Shown here in pieces: positions 9,799 to 24,064 of a stretch of 64,000 nt of DNA. The notes under the pieces were generated by a model, which had not been told where the DNA came from, did not search any database, and saw nothing but the letters and a program-made list of their open reading frames with translations. A program made the translations under genes and the position numbers. Position 1 is the stretch's first letter. Each line of letters opens with the position of its first letter. The stretch lies in NCBI RefSeq assembly GCF_958979055.1, contig NC_084888.1, positions 2,436,001 through 2,500,000 of the forward strand, written 5' to 3'. The stretch comes from Alnus glutinosa (taxonomy: Eukaryota > Streptophyta > Magnoliopsida > Fagales > Betulaceae).

Positions 9799-12700
9799 AT
9801 GGCGAGGCCATCACAGGCTACGATCGACTCGTTCATGGCCATCACCGGCGCGTCCGAGTCCCTTGCGCTTCGGAAACTGGAGGTGCGCTTCTCTGATCTA
9901 CCATTTTTCGTCCTTATCCATCACGTTATCCACTAATATTATCTATTTCATTTTCGAGATCATGTACGAAATGCTGCTATGATTATTTGTTATAATCTCT
10001 TTTCAAGATTAGAAGCACTGTATCACTTGCTTACGGATTTATCTAGTACTTGATTTTTTAAAAAGTTTCTAATTATTAGTCTTTTATTCGTAAAGAATGT
10101 GATCCGTCGCGCAGTAAAAATTTGTAAATTCATCAAGATTAGTGACTCTGTCATCTGTAAGTATATGTGTGTGTGTATGCATCTATAGGAAGCGGTTGGA
10201 TTTCATTATAAGTCAATTATCTTGTTTTCGGAGTGGTGCTGTCGAAGAAAATGGAACAATCGCCGCTAGTGATGGTACACAAGCAGTTTAATTATGGACT
10301 TAATGGCAGAATGTGTTGCAGTCAATTGGACGTAATGTTGCTTGTGAATCCTTTATTTGTGGTGGTGTTGTAATTTCGGTTGGTATGATAAAGAAATGAT
10401 TAGTTCGGGTTGCGAGGCATTTTTTTTTTGGATGAATGAAATCTTTATAAACCAAACACAACCAGCACTTACACTCCAGTCAAAACTGGACCAACCTCCA
10501 CCCAACTTAACAGGTAGAAAAAATTGCTAGTGATGTTTGTATGTGACATTTGCACCAATTTAGAATATTAATTAAATAATTAAATTAACCATTTTCTATC
10601 CACTTAAGTTTGTGGGATAAGTAATGATTTAACATGGTATTGAAGGAAAAGGAGGTCCTGAGTTCGTATATTTTTTTTAATTTTTTTTATTTTTCGAGTT
10701 ATTTGATATATTTTGATTGGTAAACAGGAACATGGAGGAAATCTCGATGAAGCTGTTGATGCACATTTTGGTGCAGTTGATAGACACACGTATGGCATGT
10801 CACTTCATTTCACTTGTTTTGAATTTCTTTTAGTTCTCTATTATTATTAGTATTAGATTACCAGTATGTCTTAACTCAAATTCTGCAATATTTTGTCCTT
10901 TCTCGTCCAGTACAAACCCAACACCTGCCGCTGCCCAGCAATATGGTTCCATGGGTATGAATGATCAGAATCAGGCTGGATCACGTGGACTTGTACCATT
11001 TCTTTCTGCTGCTAGAAGTTTCAAGCCTTCTTTACTGCTTGACCCTAATTACAGGAGACATCTCTATAACCGGATTGGTGCTTCTGCATTTGGTAGCCGT
11101 GGGCCATTTACTTCACAATCGGGAGAGGCAGGGGAGCTTCCTCAGCGCTTCAACCCTGTGAATGAGCAGCCTCATCATTCAGGATTAAGGCAGACCGAGG
11201 ATCTGAGTGGATTATCTCATGGCCAGGGAACTTATGGAAATCATACTGAGGAAGAAATGATTCAAGCTGCTATTGAGGCTTCAAAGAAGGAGGTTGAAAG
11301 GGGTTATCTAAATCAGCAACACAGTTCTCCCAACGTATGTTATGGCTAATTTTACTGACTTGGCCAGTATTTTTGTTTAATGTTTTCTTGAAGTTCTTTT
11401 TATCCACATTTTGATGCAGGAGTCTTCTGGTAGTGGGCTTCTGCAAAGGAAAATGTACCTAGAAGATGATGATTTTTCTCGTGCAATTTCATTGTCTTTG
11501 AAGGTATTTCAGATCTTGTCTTTGTGTTTGTTATTTGTGCTTTCCCTATATCTGTGGTCCTTGGTTTCTAAGATGAATTGAGTTCAGACAGCGGAGCAAG
11601 AGAAAGCAATGCGTGAGCAGCAAGTGAAAACTGAAGATCAAGAAGTCGGATATTATGATTTAACTGGTAGAAGTGAGAAAGCTAAGGTTAATGGATGGAA
11701 GGTATGTACTTCCTATGGCGTGTTCTGTTTGTCAGTCATGCATGCTGTCACACATAAAATACTTGCACATACATGGTGTTCATCTAAATGCATTATAATG
11801 TTTCTGCTAATCGATGCCATCTGAGTTGATAAGCATCGTTTAATGGGAAGTGCAAGAATAATTTCAGGCATCATTTTGTATGTGTAAGAAACTAATCTTC
11901 TGATATTGTGGCAGAAAACTAAAGGTTTTAAAATTTTAAGTTAAACCCTATCTCTGCTGGGTCTGGCTCCTCTTAGACTCTACTGATCAAGCTTATATTC
12001 GGCATATTACAACTCTACAGAGAAACAAGAAATCAAGGAAATAAATAAAAGCTCGCTGAATTGCAGAATAAAATTTTATGTGCTTCTTATTTTTCCCTTG
12101 TGAAGGTGTGGATGTAGTTTCTAACAAAGAGGCATTTTGTTTAGTTAAAGCCTGGAAGCTCATCATGCCAGGAAGGAGCTGGAAATGTGAAAGAACAACC
12201 ACTGGTGAGTCGGGGGTCCAACTCGGATACTGGTAATATTGGTAATTGTCCTCCACACAGCAAAGATGCCATTCGCTCTGAAGAGGTATGACGTATTTGT
12301 TGAGAGCAATATAAATCAACTGTTTGAATAAGAAAAATAAAACTGTAATAGTTTGGCTCGTATACTAATCCACCTGTTTGCATCTTTTTGCAATGAAGTG
12401 GGGTGAAATTTCTTCGGAAGAGCTTGATGAAGCATTCATGCTTGAAAATGCACTTTTTGGTGAAGGCAGTACAAATCGTTTTCATTATTCACCTCATCAG
12501 CAAATTAATCAAGATAAGAGTTCCACTCCTCATTCTGTACCCAATCTACCATCACCCTCTGTAACAGCTCAGCGATTGCTAAGAGAACAACAGGTTCTAA
12601 CTTGCTTTTTGCAATCACTGTTTGATGGAAGTATCATGTATGGCTTGATTGGTCAGATTTTGTGTGCAGGATGATGAATATCTTGCTTCCCTCTTAGCTG

Positions 12701-14249
12701 ACAAGGAAAAGGAAATAAAGGCTCTCAAGGAAGCTGAAAGTCATTACTTAAAGGAAGACAAAGCTTGCAACAAATTACTTGAGGAAGAGGTAGTGTATCT
12801 GTTGATTTTGGCGCAGTGTTTGCAAAGCTATAATTATGGTCACTGTATGCCAGGTTCCAGGTTTCACTTTTTTCGCATGACACTATACTTAAGGGTTTTG
12901 TCCAAAATTGAGGTCAATTCTCTTGTATTTAGATTTGCTTGAGATACAGTCTCAGAGTATTAATTCGTAACTCCCTCATTTGTTCTCAATGTTCATAGGT
13001 GCTTAACAAAATTCTTTTCTTTGTTTTACAATGATAGTTCTATTAGTAGAAGAAGCAAGATGAAAAATGTGAGTTAACGTATACAATTCAAATGTAATGA
13101 TTTATGAAACACTTTTTCCCAGATATATATTCTTTCTTTCATTCTTTTCTTTTCTGGGGCAGATCATATCTTATATCCTTATCTGCTGCCTGAATTTGAG
13201 GTTGAGAAATGTTTCCGTGATGAAAAGAACTTTTACTACCTGTAGATAAACTAATCATAGTGGAACTGTTGATGTGAAAAGTAGGGGTTTTGATTTTGCT
13301 AAAAATAATGAAAACTTTTGTCTGGTGAGTTACTGATTGTCGCTAACTCTGAGAATGTAGTAATAAATGTGATTTGTTTTCCTGCATTAAAACATTGAGA
13401 TGATATCAGCCTTAGATGTATCGCTTAAATCGTAAGTGATAATTGAGTAGTTCTGGATATTTCATTAACAGATAGAGAACTCCCATTATAATTGTGAAGT
13501 TATGGCTAGACAGTTTATTTCTCTCTCTCTCTCTCTCTCTCTCATTGATGACAGAAATTGCAGAGAATACTAGCTGCAAAAGAAGCTTCGCTTCCTCAGG
13601 AACCAGCAGCAGATGATGAGAATGCAGTAACTCTTCTAATTCGGATGCCAGATGGCAGCCGCCATGGCCATCGCTTTCTCAAGTCTGACAAGCTTCAGGT
13701 AAACATGATTGTACATATATAACATATATAAGTTTGTGGCTTTTCTGTCTCAGCCAAAAAAAGAAAATTATGTTGGCTCAACTGACTTTTTTCTTTTTCT
13801 TTTTCCTTTTTAGCTTCTCTTTGACTTCATTGATGTTGGTAGATTGGTGAAGTCTGGCACTTACAGAGTGGTAAGTGCTTTCCCGTTTCCTCTGGATTTA
13901 TGATTACTTTCAGCGAATGGTTAAGTTTCCGATTAGGATGGCATGTATAGCATTAAGAGTTGTTAAATCACCGTTTATTCTAGAAGCTTAAGCTGATAGA
14001 AAATAGTAAATTTAATAATTTAATTAATATTCTAACCAGAGTGTTTGGCAAGTATTTTTAAGATGGAAAAGCTTGGAGCAGAGATTGAATGGAATGTGAA
14101 AAATGGGTTTCTGACTCTCATTTTGTTTCCATGATGAACAGGTAAGGCCGTACCCCCGGCTTGCTTTCAGCATTGCCGACAGTTCATTGACTTTCCGTGA
14201 AATAGGCCTGACCAGCAAACAAGAAGCCTTGTTTCTGGAGTTGATTTAA
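9799..14249 (+). CDS. Plant UBX domain-containing protein (PUX8/PUX9 type)
   Basis: Eleven exons join in frame into 508 aa: 9799-9882, 10728-10789, 10911-11334, 11420-11503, 11588-11701, 12151-12285, 12399-12593, 12670-12789, 13555-13698, 13814-13870, 14142-14249. All junctions are GT-AG and the stop is TAA. Residues 1-48 form a UBA-like domain ([36 protein letters not shown]). Acidic UIM-like helices follow: [15 protein letters not shown] (about 162-176), [12 protein letters not shown] (about 207-218) and [14 protein letters not shown] (about 307-320). A charged helix is at about 367-425 and the UBX domain at about 430-505 ([36 protein letters not shown]). In this family the UBX domain binds the N-domain of CDC48/p97 and the UBA and UIMs bind ubiquitin, making it a substrate adaptor. 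The conserved FPR-type turn appears as YPRLAF. Intron 1 contains TE debris. PUX8 versus PUX9 cannot be decided by eye. Confidence 0.93.
10530..10680 (+). repeat. Degenerate copia-type LTR end with primer site, in UBX gene intron 1
   Basis: TTTAACATGGTATTGAAGG (about 10628) resembles the LTR-end plus TGGTATCAGAGC primer site of plant copia elements, followed by aggtcctgagttcg. It is short and decayed; the boundaries are not defined. Confidence 0.35.
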
Positions 14250-14996
14250 CATCACTGCTCTTTTGTACGGAAAATTAGCCCGGCAAGCTGTACCGTTTAA
14301 CACACAATATGGCCTGTACTTGTTTGTGGCTCGTAAACCTTGGTAAGAATACTAGAGTCTGAGACGGGTTACCCTATAGAAACTGGTGGCGATCAAGTGG
14401 AAACCAAACTAAGGTCTGTTATGATTAATGATGGTGTTCTTTGCATGCCATTTGCAACATCAATGGCATTTAGTATTTGAAATCAATGGCTGATCCTGTT
14501 GTGGTTTTCTGTTTTTAGCACAAGTCTTTGGTCAATTATATGAAAACTTGGGTCATCTCCAAACTTATTTCTTGTAAAAGCTCTTGTACAGAGCTAGGTG
14601 GCGTGGATTGGACAGACCACAGGATTCTTGAGAGAATTTCACTATTTTTTGCTTGATTCTTTACCCCAAAAAAAAAAGAAAAAGAAAAAAAGAGAAACCC
14701 TCTGGTTAATTCTGAACAAGAATTTATAATCCAACTTATCCAAGGTCAATTTTGGTGATAGCGGATGTTCAATAGTATCCAAAGTTTTGGAATATTCTTT
14801 TTTGGATATTTTTTAAATAAGGGAAATAAAAGGGGAAACAACGGAGGATTCCTGAGGAAAAATCAAGGCTTTAATTGTTATATAATATACCCCCGTTGCC
14901 CAAAAATAAAAAAATAAGTGGGTGTCAAAGAATCAGTTTCTGATCAAGTTATTAACAGAAAAATTTGAAAATGTGACTCAAGAAAGTACTTTTGCT
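14250..14996. other. Convergent spacer between UBX and PMT genes
   Basis: It holds the 3' UTR of the UBX gene and, on the minus strand, that of the methyltransferase gene. No ORF of note is present, only an A-rich run at about 14667-14692. Confidence 0.6.
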
Positions 14997-15630
14997 TTAT
15001 GAAGAAGCACTTTTGCTGCCTCCTTTATTTTGGCCAGGGGCTGGAGCTGTCCAATACTGCTTGGCTGCCAATAAAATCTTCTCTCTCTGATGCGGTCCAT
15101 TTTCATGGTCTACAATTCTGCTCTCCCATTGCATTCCATCTATGATGCTCTTGATTTTCACCAAGTAGTCTACATCATCCCGGAAAACCACACTGCCTTC
15201 CGGCCGCAAAATCCGGTCCATCTCTAAAAGAACATCTTTTATATCACATCTGTAACACAATGCCTTCAATTATTTTTCATGCATTGAGTGGTGCAGTGAA
15301 ATTGTTGTGAATCTCTATCCGAGACAAATACGATTATAAAGTGAAGATACCTGTCCTTGTAGAGGCTAAAAACTGAATCAGCATGGATAAAGTCATAAGT
15401 TCGTGGGTAAGTGGACATGGCCTCGCACCTAAGATGAGACAAGATATTAGCAACAACCTCTGAAACTGCTGAATATAGCGACAAAGTTTCAGTTAAAGAT
15501 TATGTCAAACATGGAGCAATTTGTTATTATTTCTGAAAAGTAAGTTGTCTTAATTTTGTTTTTCCTAGATTTTCCCTTATCTAAAATTCTAGTTCTCGAC
15601 GTTATAACAGATGTCAATTTAATATAATCC

Positions 15631-15667
<37 letters not shown>

Positions 15668-18048
15668 ATCCGCGCGTGGTTGGGTGGTTGTGTAAAATTT
15701 GGAGAAAAAAGGTGTACCAATTTTGATAGGTTCCAATCAATCCTCGTTCATAAATGGCTCCGAGGGTGTTGATCTGAGCCTCAACAGGGACAACGTTCAT
15801 AACCCACACAGGATCATCAACCAATGCAGCTGCAAATCCTCCCAAGAAAGAATTCATATCCAGCAAGTTACGATACCTCCCCTGCTCAGCCAATTGACTA
15901 TCCAACGACTTGTAGTATGCCACTCTCTTTCTCCATAGCTCCGTATTCTCTCTGAAAATCTCGGCTGTAATTCCCTCCAGAGTTCCTCCACTGATCCTCG
16001 GCGGAATTGCAGTCAGTCTCTCTGGCCATTTCGGTAATTCCCCACCTGCCACTTTTTTGATGTCGGATACTTCAGGAAGTGGGGTTAAACAGTTCTCCAT
16101 TTTAGTGTACCTGCGGAAGAAGCGGATGTTGATGACAAAGTACTCTTAGGAACAGTAAAATGAATAAGAAAAACAAATCTAAATCTCAAGCAACCAAAAG
16201 CAGCATGGAGTAAAGGAAAAGGGATAAGAAAAGCTCTTAAAACATCAAAACTTTCAGTGGTTGGATGGATTAATTAATTAAGCATTAATAATCACATCTA
16301 ATAATTCCCACTGCCTTTACCACTCTTAACGGTTTTGGTATCACTGCTAAAGTGTTCGGTGAGAAGAATTTGCTTTAAGCCTCTAATCAGTTGCTTCGAG
16401 CTTCAGCAAAAGCACACGAAAAGTTTTCCTCCAAACTGGGTTGGAAGAACTTTCTCTGTTTCTCGGACCCCATCTATAAAATTATTTCTTGTGTTTTTGA
16501 AGACAAAAAAACAGAGGTTGGAAATCAAAAAGTGGCATTACCATGCCTTGTCTGGATCCTCAGCCTGGCACATCTGTGGATACTTGAAAACCTTCCTGTT
16601 CATAATGCAGTGGACATGATTAGTTGGTTTCTGCCAAATAGCAAGATCATCCTTCTGTTTCAATTTTTTCCAGCAAAGGCTTCTGGCCACATTTTCAATC
16701 ATGGTCTGCTCTGTTTTCAGATCTTCGCGTGTTCTGTTCCAGCCTTTCCAGTGTTTCTCCCAGTTTATCGGCGGCCCAGACAGGATCCAATACCCACCAG
16801 GACGCAGAACTCGATCAACTTCGATTAAATAATGCCCATCTGCATAATCACAATTATAATTTACAACCCATCAAAGATTAAAAACAAAAAAATATTCAAA
16901 TGTTTATGAAAGGCTTGGGGATTATAATTACCATGCTGGCCCCAAGGAATGAGGCAGCGTGAGCAGTGAGCCATGTCAAAGGCTCTTGAAGGGTAAGGAA
17001 GCCTGATTGAAGCAAGAACTCCAATCAATGCAGGAACTCCTCGCTCAAGAGCAAATTGGACCTGAGCTTCGTGTGTGTCTCTCGGTGCAAATGATACTGC
17101 GATAATGTTTCTCGACAGAAGGTAAGCCCCCCAACTAGCCACCTGAATAACAAAAATTGTCATTCTTTCAATTCAATCTATTTTAAATCACCATATTTCT
17201 TTATAACAAATGAACTAAAAATCACGAACATATATCAGTTTAACCGGCTGTGTCCGAGGAAGTTGAAATTAGTTGGGAAGTAAGTTGTGAATGAATATGG
17301 AGTGGTTACAAGGTGCTGTGATTATGGGAACGTTGGTCTAAGCCCATGTTTTTTTTTTTTTTTTTTTTACGTTCTATTAACATTTAATTAGGGATTTAAA
17401 GGGTATTAAATAAAGATAATATGACTACGTGCATTGAATAAACCGCTTTATTTACGAGTTTCTTTGGAACAAGTTGGAGTGAAACAAACGGATGATCGAG
17501 CAACGTCTTTCCACAGATTACGGACAAATAAATTAAAAATAAAATACTAAAGAAATTAATAGTCTTTCGTGCATTATACTTTGCTTCAATTTGAAGAATT
17601 TAAAATAATTAATAGGAAAAATAAATAAAAAAAAATCTATAAAAATTTCGTCCAACCCAATTGCCGTTTCCATCGTCAAAATCACAAACTCCACAAACCA
17701 TCTGGTTCAAAAGTCAACCGGGCGGTACCGGTCCACCCACCTAAGATAATCACGAAAGTAATGATGAAATATTATTAACTTGCAGCACTATTCCCACTAA
17801 TATGGTTATGGATCCCAATAAACCCATATTTAATCCTAATCAACCCCCCAATATATAATATACACACACGTACGTATTCAATGAACCAGCCGGTTCAGAG
17901 AGTTAACCGGTCGGCCAGTCATTATATATATAGAATGATCAAATAAGAACTGTACGTACGTACCCCACAACCGGTATCAATGGCGGTCCTCACAGACCCA
18001 TCCTTGAGATTGATCAACCTGTCAATATCATCAATGTACGCGTCCGCA

Positions 18049-18081
<33 letters not shown>

Positions 18082-18641
18082 TTGAACCGGTCGCGCACGA
18101 ACCGGACCCAGTTCTGGTTCTTCTTCTCCACCGTCAGCCACTTGTGCGGCACGTTCGCGTACCACACCGAGTCCCTGCTCTCCGGCCAACGGAACGGCAC
18201 TCTGTAACCGTGCGGCGCGGGGATCCGGCACCGGAGCACCTCGTGTGGCTCCGGGCAGTGCCGCTCTCGGTATATCAGCATGTTGCGGTCGAACTTCAGG
18301 GACCTCTGGCCGTCCTCGCACGGCGTGTACTCGGAGAGCTTGGCGTCGCAGGGGGGAATTGGGTCCAGACGCGCCGCCTGGGCAGGTGGGTCTGGGGACT
18401 GGTGGTGCGCCGAGAAGTCAAGGCGGACAGTGGTGGTGGTGGTGGTGGTGTGGGGTTGGTCGGAGCATGATACGCCGGAGAAGGTGGAGGATATACTGGC
18501 GGTGGTGGTAGAAGAGGAGTGGGTCCAGAGGCCGACGAGGTAGCAGAGCGAGCAGAGGATGGCTAAGAAAGCCCAGTAGTAAAGGTTGGTTCTTTTGGTC
18601 TTGAAGGCCAGCAAATAGAACAGTGGGTTTTGGAAAGCCAT
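14997..18641 (-). CDS. PMT15: Probable pectin-type methyltransferase PMT15/PMT16 (DUF248 family)
   Basis: Six exons on the minus strand join in frame into 636 aa: 17964-18641, 16932-17142, 16542-16839, 15718-16110, 15351-15428, 14997-15249, all GT-AG. This plant family (QUASIMODO2/PMT) consists of Golgi type II membrane proteins with an S-adenosylmethionine-dependent methyltransferase fold, thought to methylate wall pectin. Seen: a basic N-terminus (KTKRTN), one membrane helix at about residues 20-38, a Ser/Thr-rich stem, [16 protein letters not shown], the SAM motif [16 protein letters not shown] across the exon 1/2 junction (about 220-234), [25 protein letters not shown], and a second half with [32 protein letters not shown] and [20 protein letters not shown]. 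The length is normal for the family. I chose the ATG at 18641 because the cytosolic tail and membrane anchor follow directly. An in-frame ATG at 18749 would add 36 unconserved residues. PMT15 rather than PMT16 is a family-level guess. Confidence 0.92.
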
Positions 18642-18899
18642 TGAAGCTGAACCCCAACACAGAGCCAGAGATATATAGAGAAGAGTGTATCTGGGGAAGG
18701 GAGGTTGACGAGTGGAGTTATCAAGGTTGTGTGTGTGTGTGGGGAACACGCGCGGACGCGCTTGGGCTCCCGTGAAGGTGAAGTGTTGAAAATTGAAATG
18801 AATAGAAGATTAGAAGGATCCCAAAGGAGAGGCGCTTCCACGAGTGTCTTTTTGTCTGAATTAATGCTTACGTGTCTTTTTTCTTTTTCTTTTTTTTAA

Positions 18900-21800
18900 G
18901 GTAAGAATATATAACATGGTTACATGAATGTCTGTGCCTCCTTCCGTTGCGCCCCCACCGTTGGTCCGTTGCTCCTGTCTTTCACGTGTCTTTTTAATAA
19001 TGATATGTTTTTTAAAATTATTATTAGAATAAAATTTAATAATAATTTTAAAAATTACATTATTTAAAATACAAAAATTTCATAAAAGTAATTTTTAGCC
19101 TTATTCATATCGGATGGTCTTCAAATTTGAGATTGTCAAATCCTAACCGTGCTTTGCATCCAACCGATTGAAACACGCCAAACTCGTTTTCCTCTATGTA
19201 AGCAGATTTGATCACATACGTTGCCAACTAGACAATAACAACGAAAAACTTCACCTGTTATTTTTCAATTTTCACCCAACATAGACTTCTCCAGATTTCT
19301 AACAATTTGTTACCTTGATTACAGTAAGTAAGAGAGAACTTTTATAGGCCTGCATGTTCGAATAGGTAGGCAAATTGTTTAAGGTCTGCTTAGACATGTG
19401 AGTTTCATAGATGTGTCGTCATATTTAATACTTAAATTACTAGCAATTATGATAATAAAATTATTAGATCTCTTTCTTCATAGACTCTGTTTGTCCGAAT
19501 CGAGATTTCCAATGAAACCTACTTACCTGATTTGGTGCTCATATTATCTAAACACCTGTTAAGGCCTCTCATAATTGCCAAAAAATACTTCTTACAATCC
19601 AGATAACCTGATTGCAAAAGATCTCAATCAATATCTACTCTCTTTAAGAGGGATTCGAATCCCCGACAATTTACTAACAATTCAGACAAAAAATGTAATA
19701 GAGCTCGTATGAAACTCATTTGTCCAAAATCTACTTTAACAAATAAATCTCTTAAAAACTTTCTCATATTTACTACTTAATTCGGACAACAAAATTACTT
19801 AACCCCTGAGAGCCCTTTGAAACCCCCTAAGCATTTTCTTGAATTGACATGACAGACAAGCAACCTGAGGCAATAGGATTTCTACACATAGATTAACTAC
19901 AATCTGAAGTTATTTCATTATAACTTGATTGGCCAACAACTTTTTTTTTTTTTTTTAATTGTTTTTTGTTAAAGAGATAAAACCTTTCTTTGCCTAGAGT
20001 TTTCTTGATTTCATTTGTACGTGGGGAAGTTTCTATCTGGGGATTGGTTGTTGGTCCAATGGGCCCCATTTAGATAGAAGGGACCCAGGTAATTGTTTCT
20101 TTGCTTCTCACAATTCACTAAAATCATTGAGCTTTGACTCTTATAACATTTACAAGCATGGGAATGGAGGTTCAACCATGTGCACCTCTAGATGTAGGGA
20201 TTCCGTAGCATGTTATCCTTCTCCCAATTTAGAGAATTTTGCCTTTAATAACATTAACTATGCATAGACTCAACCACCCAAAAGTAAAAACTATTCTTTA
20301 GTTCTACATCGATTACACTTTTTAATTGTATTTGTGTAAATATTAGTATGATTAGGGTCGGTTTGTTTTACCAATTTCAAAACGTGTAGCTTAAAAAAAT
20401 TAACGATTTCAAAACACAATTAATGAAAATCCGATTTTTAATACTCTAGGTCTTTTTTTTTTTTCTCTTTTACTTTGACCCATTGAAAAAAATTTCAGTA
20501 CAATCCGAGACCTCTTAAAATTAAATTTTTAGCTTCCCCCATGTGTGTTTGTGGCTTATCATGAGCATCATGCTACATGTATTTTTAAGTGATTTTTTTT
20601 TTATATGGCACTAAAAATTATTATTGAATTTTGGACGAATTAATCTATATATTATATATTAATGGGGTGATTTTTATTGACACATTAAAAAATAAGCATT
20701 TTTTTTATCTTATAGAATAAACACTTAAAAAAAAAAAAACTTTATTGGATTAAAATATAATTCTGACAAAGATACTTGACATTAAAATATTAGTTGAAGC
20801 GCCGTTTATATCACGCTGTCAACGGTCAGTGGTCAGCGTGGATTTTCTTTTATTTTTGGTTGTTAATTGGATCTAGCAAATAGGCTTAATTAAAGTGGTC
20901 CCCTTAAGATAACTTGTATTTCAATTTGATCCCCATTTATTTATTTATAATTAATTTTTTTTAATCTTTTGAGATCTACCGACTCTCCAAACGACATATA
21001 TTAATAAAATTGACACGTCACTCTCATCCATTAAATTACAATTTAGGATACATGTACAAAAAAATTTAATTTATTTCTTTTGTTGTGTTGACAAAGTATT
21101 GGTCTGGTTTTAACGGTATCAACATGTGAGGCTTGAAAAAATAACGATTATAAAATAAAGTCAATAAAAACAATATTTTAAAAAATTACATTTAAGTGTT
21201 TGGTAAAATTGTAATTTATTTTTTAAAATTGTATGTTTTTAAAACATACCCCTTGCACGTTTTAAAACTTCCATTTTTATTAAATTCACTCCCAAAGGAA
21301 AATATTTTCTCTAATTTTATTTAAAAATGTGAGTTTGACCAATAAAGTCGCAATGTCAAATGCTCTCAAAAAAGAGGCCAAGTTATTTTCAATCATGTAA
21401 ATAGCTTCCCATTAAGGGATCAACATCCCATGATGGGTGCAATACCATTTTTCTAAATCATTTAATTAAAATGAAACGGTTTAGATCACGACAACAATGA
21501 AAGAAAAAAAAAAATGTGACATTTTGGTGTCGGTTGAAGGTGGCCCAACCATATTTTTGGCCAATCTAATGGTTTATTTTGGAGGTAGCAGAACCAAAGT
21601 TAAACACCAAAAGGCCACCCTTTTTTATTTATTTTTATTATCCAATTTCTTTCATGATTTGGACCACTCGTGTCCAAAAAAACAGTAACGTACCAATGAC
21701 CATTGCAATACCTAAACGTAGGGTACTGCATGGGAACTGAATCCCCCCATAAAAGATTGAAGGGTCATGATGATTGATGACACCTGGTATAAGTGTAAAG

Positions 21801-21907
21801 TTGTACGCCAATGTGGGACACCCGATAATTCCAATGCACAAGATTTTAAGCAGATTCCCCTTACCAAAAAGATAGCGCCGGCACCACGCGCTTGGCGCGT
21901 GACAGTT

Positions 21908-21943
<36 letters not shown>

Positions 21944-22990
21944 CCTCCTTTCAAAAAAACTGGTTTTAGGATCTCTGGTTAACAGTACAGCCATGTTTTT
22001 AAATTTTTAATTAATAGCCATTAATCCTATTCCTCAATATTTCAACGAGGAAAATGCACATTTTTTTTTTTTTAAAAAAAAATTACTTTAAAATATAAAG
22101 TCCTTTTTACAAAGGTAAGATATACTTTTCTTGGATAAGGGTTTTTGATTTGCAAATGGGTTGATATAAAAGGTGATAGAAAGCTTGGTTGGGAAATTAG
22201 ATAAATCTTGATGGTGACACCCATCAATGCTAGCTATTAATTTGGTGGAATGCCAAACTTTACTGAGCTTTCTCTGGAGTGGAACGTGCATGTGTCTACT
22301 CCAATGGATTATACACTAGGTATAAAAATAACGTTTTTTAATAGACTGTTATATAATTAGTTGAAAATCAATTTTTTATTTTCATTCTTTCTACAAGCAC
22401 CGATTATTACTGTCACATCATCGAGTTTTATGATAATCATATAACGTTTTGAAACCGTTAAACCGAACCGATCATGTAAGACCGTAAAGTTGCATTATCT
22501 TTTACAAAAATGTGACATACACAGTTCATTGGCAATGAACAGGGAAATATTAAAAAAGAAATTAAAGATGACAACATGTGTATGAAACATGTTCAGGTTG
22601 TCTGTTTCTAAGCCTTGGCTGTGTCGAAAGCTTCCGAATATTTCAGTACTCGATCTCTTTTTCACTTTTTTGGCTCATCCAAAGACTTCTAACCTTTAAC
22701 CCTATCCTCCAAATTTTCTTAATTACAGAGGGCCGGGACTGCGGGCAGGAAAGCGAAAGACAAGAACAAAACAACACGTTTCAGTCGAGAAATTGAGATG
22801 ATCGATGTATACGGCTGATCAATATATACTTCACACATTCTAAATCTAGTCCATTATATTAACTCTGAAAATGATCTTTGAAAGGGTCTCTAAGCCTTCC
22901 AAACTCTTGATGGTGATAATGTGTACGTATATGAATTGGAGGAAGAGACCAATTCAATTTGAAAGTGCTCACATGTTTTGGACTCACAAT
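18900..22990. other. 4-kb AT-rich intergenic stretch
   Basis: No gene is supported. I see degenerate MITE-like pieces (ttaaaattattattagaat near 19011), a CT microsatellite at 21911-21941 next to a small palindrome gcgcttggcgcg (about 21888), and many A/T runs. The short open frames have no recognisable content. Confidence 0.5.
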
Positions 22991-23497
22991 CTTGGAGCCT
23001 GTTTGGTAACCTGTTTTGAAAACAGGTTTTCTGTTTTCAAAACAACAAAACATGTTTTGGAACTGTAGACTAGCGTTTGGTTACTTGTTTTAAAAACAAA
23101 AACCGAGAAAACAAAAACACGAAGAAACACAAAAAATGAAAACATGTTCAACCTGTTTCCGAAAACAGCTCTTACAAAAACAAGAAAAAGGCGCCTTTGT
23201 TCCTAAGTGCACAGTGACAAAGAAAGATGGTTGATCTGGGGTTCGATTCAGGGGAATACTCAAAAGCATTTCCTGTATCTCAACCTCCACACGAACCTCG
23301 TCTCTTTTTCTTCTTCACACAATGCCTCACTTCGTCTTCCTCCTCTCCCTCCCTGCCTCTCTCTCTGGCCACAGAAATTGGAACAATTCCTTTTGTCAAT
23401 AAAATATTCCCAACAGAAACAAAAGCAGAGCTAGTAGGAGCTTTGGCCGGAGAGAAAAGTGAGAGGGAGACAGAGGGAGAGGTTTAGACTCTAGCAA

Positions 23498-24064
23498 TGG
23501 TTGCGTCGGCTTCCACAACATCGTCGCTGTCAAAGGAGGAGCTGACGCTGATAGTGAAGTGGATTTCAGCTTTATGCTCAAATTGTCAAATTTGGTTTTG
23601 ATTTTGATAATTTTGTGATGAATTCATTGATTTCTGCTTTTGCTAACTGTGGTTATATGGAGGATGCACGCCAAGTGTTCGGTGAGAGTACGCAGAAGGA
23701 TGTGGTTGCTTGGACTTCCTTGATTGGTGGGTATGTGAGAAATAACTGTGCCCTACAAGGATTGAGGTGCTTTATGGAGATGAGATCGACGGGTGTTAGA
23801 GTTGATGAGGTGACCGTTGTTGGTGTACTCTGTGCGGCTGGAATGGAGGGTGATATTTGGTTTGGAAAGTGGGTTCATGGGTTTTACGTAGAAGCAGGGA
23901 GAGTACAATGGGATGTTTATATAGGCAGTGCTCTAGTTGATATGTACTCCAAGTGTGGCAACTTTGAAGATGCCCGTAATGTTCAAAGTAATCACAAAGG
24001 AATTATAAAGTGTTGGAAAGTAATCACAATAACAAATGACCACCTTGTTAAATGCCTTGAATGA
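23498..24064 (+). pseudogene. PPR (PLS-type) gene fragment, chimeric with an unknown 5' piece
   Basis: The open frame 23615-24064 reads as pentatricopeptide repeats: NSLISAFANCGYMEDARQVF, KDVVAWTSLIGGYVRN, RSTGVRVDEVTVVGVLCAAG, VYIGSALVDMYSKCGNFEDA. These are about three and a half repeats of the kind found in organelle RNA-binding proteins. Full proteins have 10 or more repeats with a transit peptide, and neither is present. Upstream a different short frame (from 23498, MVASASTTSSLSKEELTLIV) ends just before the PPR part in another frame, and the repeats run into unrelated sequence after about 23985. I infer a captured or pseudogenised fragment inside the insertion at 22995-24956. Confidence 0.7.

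Noticed and set aside
15699..15938. Plus-strand frames over the methyltransferase gene
   Set aside because: Antisense shadows of the minus-strand exons. The same holds for 5238-5921 over CSN1 and 7056-7961 over gag.
18642..18749. Upstream start for the methyltransferase at 18749
   Set aside because: The added 36 residues are unlike family N-termini; the ATG at 18641 directly precedes the basic tail and membrane helix.
21638..21994. 118-codon minus-strand gene
   Set aside because: Crosses a CT microsatellite, has no domain or conserved motif.
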